DNA of 12,868 bases from Clostridiaceae bacterium (GTDB lineage Bacteria; Bacillota_A; Clostridia; Acetivibrionales; Acetivibrionaceae), in contig JAAZCB010000141.1 of NCBI GenBank assembly GCA_012513545.1, positions 1-12,868 of the forward strand, read 5' to 3'. A program made the position numbers and the translations under genes. Under the pieces are notes generated by a model. The model saw only the letters and a program-made list of their open reading frames with translations, made no database searches and was not told where the DNA came from. How positions within the stretch are numbered: the first letter of the stretch is position 1; the number at the start of each line of letters is the position of its first letter. Positions 12,096 to 12,868 of this stretch are shown here, in pieces.

Positions 12096-12860
12096 TTAAT
12101 CGAATAATGTACTTCTTTTTATCTGTGGAGCATTTTTGTTCGGTGTTTTTGTAACTTTTAATGTGGCAGCTAATTCCTCGGCTTCTCTTTCAGTAATCAT
12201 ATCTTGTGCTGCAAGATCAACAATCCAATCATAGATATAATCATCGTCATAAACAGGCTTATATTCATTCCCTATTATATCTCCGTATTCATTTCTGATT
12301 GCATTGTTGTTGCCTTTGTTTTTCATATCTAGTCCTATATCAATATAGTCTTTCAATGTATATCCTGAAGCATTCTTCCCTGTTTCAGATAGCCTTTGTT
12401 TTGCCAATGCGTTTGAAGCTCCTGCGCTTGCAGCATTTTCAGCTATTCTACTTTTAATCTCCTGTAGTTTTAATGCCTGTTCCTGTGGTCCATAGTAACC
12501 TAACATTTCAACTTCTTGCTGAAGCTTCTGAAGTTCAAGACGTTTCATAATATTATCTGGATTGTTCGGGTCTCTTGCTGCTTCTGCCTCCATCATGGCA
12601 AGTTGACTTTCTAAGTCTCTTTGCTGTTGTGCTACTGTTTTGTATTGATCTCCATATTTTGCTGTAAGGTCTGGGCTTGACAATATTTTATTTGCTCTTG
12701 CTGCTTCAAGTTGAGGGATTAACGCATCGTCTGAGGTGTCAGGTGTTGCTCTTCTTCTGTTTATTTCTGCTTGATAATCCCCAGCATATTGTGATACTTC
12801 AGGGCTTATCTGTGTACCGGCATATGGATTATAGTACCCTGTCAATTGTGCTGTGTTCAT
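12096..12860 (-). CDS. Probable internal virion protein, 5' end may lie outside
   Basis: A 254-residue hydrophilic protein. The N-terminus is Tyr/Gln-rich (TGYYNPYAGTQISPEV). A long coiled coil covers about residues 70-150 (KTVAQQQRDLESQLAMMEAE and LELQKLQQEVEMLG). The C-terminus is acidic then basic (YDDDYIYDWIVDLAAQDM; KTPNKNAPQIKRSTLFD). The stop lies 12 bases before the large virion gene, whose ribosome-binding site overlaps it, so the two are co-expressed. Only eight bases precede the ATG in the window and they show no ribosome-binding site, so the true start could be further upstream. A partner internal virion or scaffold-like protein is likely; family not recognised. Confidence 0.55.
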   Translation of the reverse strand: MNTAQLTGYYNPYAGTQISPEVSQYAGDYQAEINRRRATPDTSDDALIPQLEAARANKILSSPDLTAKYGDQYKTVAQQQRDLESQLAMMEAEAARDPNNPDNIMKRLELQKLQQEVEMLGYYGPQEQALKLQEIKSRIAENAASAGASNALAKQRLSETGKNASGYTLKDYIDIGLDMKNKGNNNAIRNEYGDIIGNEYKPVYDDDYIYDWIVDLAAQDMITEREAEELAATLKVTKTPNKNAPQIKRSTLFD

Positions 12861-12868
12861 ATTATTGG

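Overview
The window is phage DNA from a low-GC Gram-positive host, most likely a clostridium. The sequence is AT-rich by eye, ribosome-binding sites are strong (AGGAGG or AAGGTGAT), starts include ATG, GTG and TTG, and the proteins resemble Firmicutes phage families: a Rha regulator, an XRE repressor pair, a large serine recombinase with a zinc ribbon, an LLH-type holin, an XhlA-like protein and an NlpC/P60 lysin. A dockerin-like scrap at 7940-8011 weakly hints at a cellulosome-type host. Gene functions were called by eye from motifs; no database search was possible.

Layout. (1) 1-1564 is the genetic switch. A Cro-like XRE gene, a Rha-family gene and the first codons of a third gene run leftward from a near-consensus promoter whose spacer holds a TTTTGTTCG operator. 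A divergent XRE gene, the probable CI-type repressor, runs rightward and lacks a RecA-cleavable domain. A tiny leftward ORF of 41 codons lies behind a near-perfect LexA box and converges on the repressor. (2) 1809-3468 holds a small membrane protein coupled to the serine integrase. (3) 3512-4742 is a tightly overlapping leftward operon of five small genes, including a ribbon-helix-helix protein, a zinc ribbon and a possible phage ABA-sandwich protein. (4) 4860-6241 is a divergent rightward operon of five small genes, two of them cysteine-rich. It ends at a strong bidirectional terminator at 6301-6335. (5) 12860-6340 is the leftward late region: an internal-virion-like protein, a 1295-residue multidomain virion-type protein, then a promoter, a structured RNA and a terminator, then the lysis cassette of two membrane proteins, lysin and holin.

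How it fits together. Early genes leave the left edge leftward and late genes enter from the right edge leftward. This is what a single circular temperate phage map would give, with cro to early to late to lysis to integrase. Lysis and integrase lie only about 3 kb apart with no recognisable host gene between them, so this may be a circular or unintegrated genome, or a junction of neighbouring prophages. The large virion protein suggests a podovirus-like particle, but no portal, capsid, terminase or tail gene is in view.

The two most interesting elements are a self-contained structured RNA unit at 8021-8206 (promoter, stem starting at the predicted +1, possible pseudoknot, GAAA-loop terminator) placed directly upstream of the lysis genes, and the LexA-box-controlled small ORF beside a repressor that cannot self-cleave.
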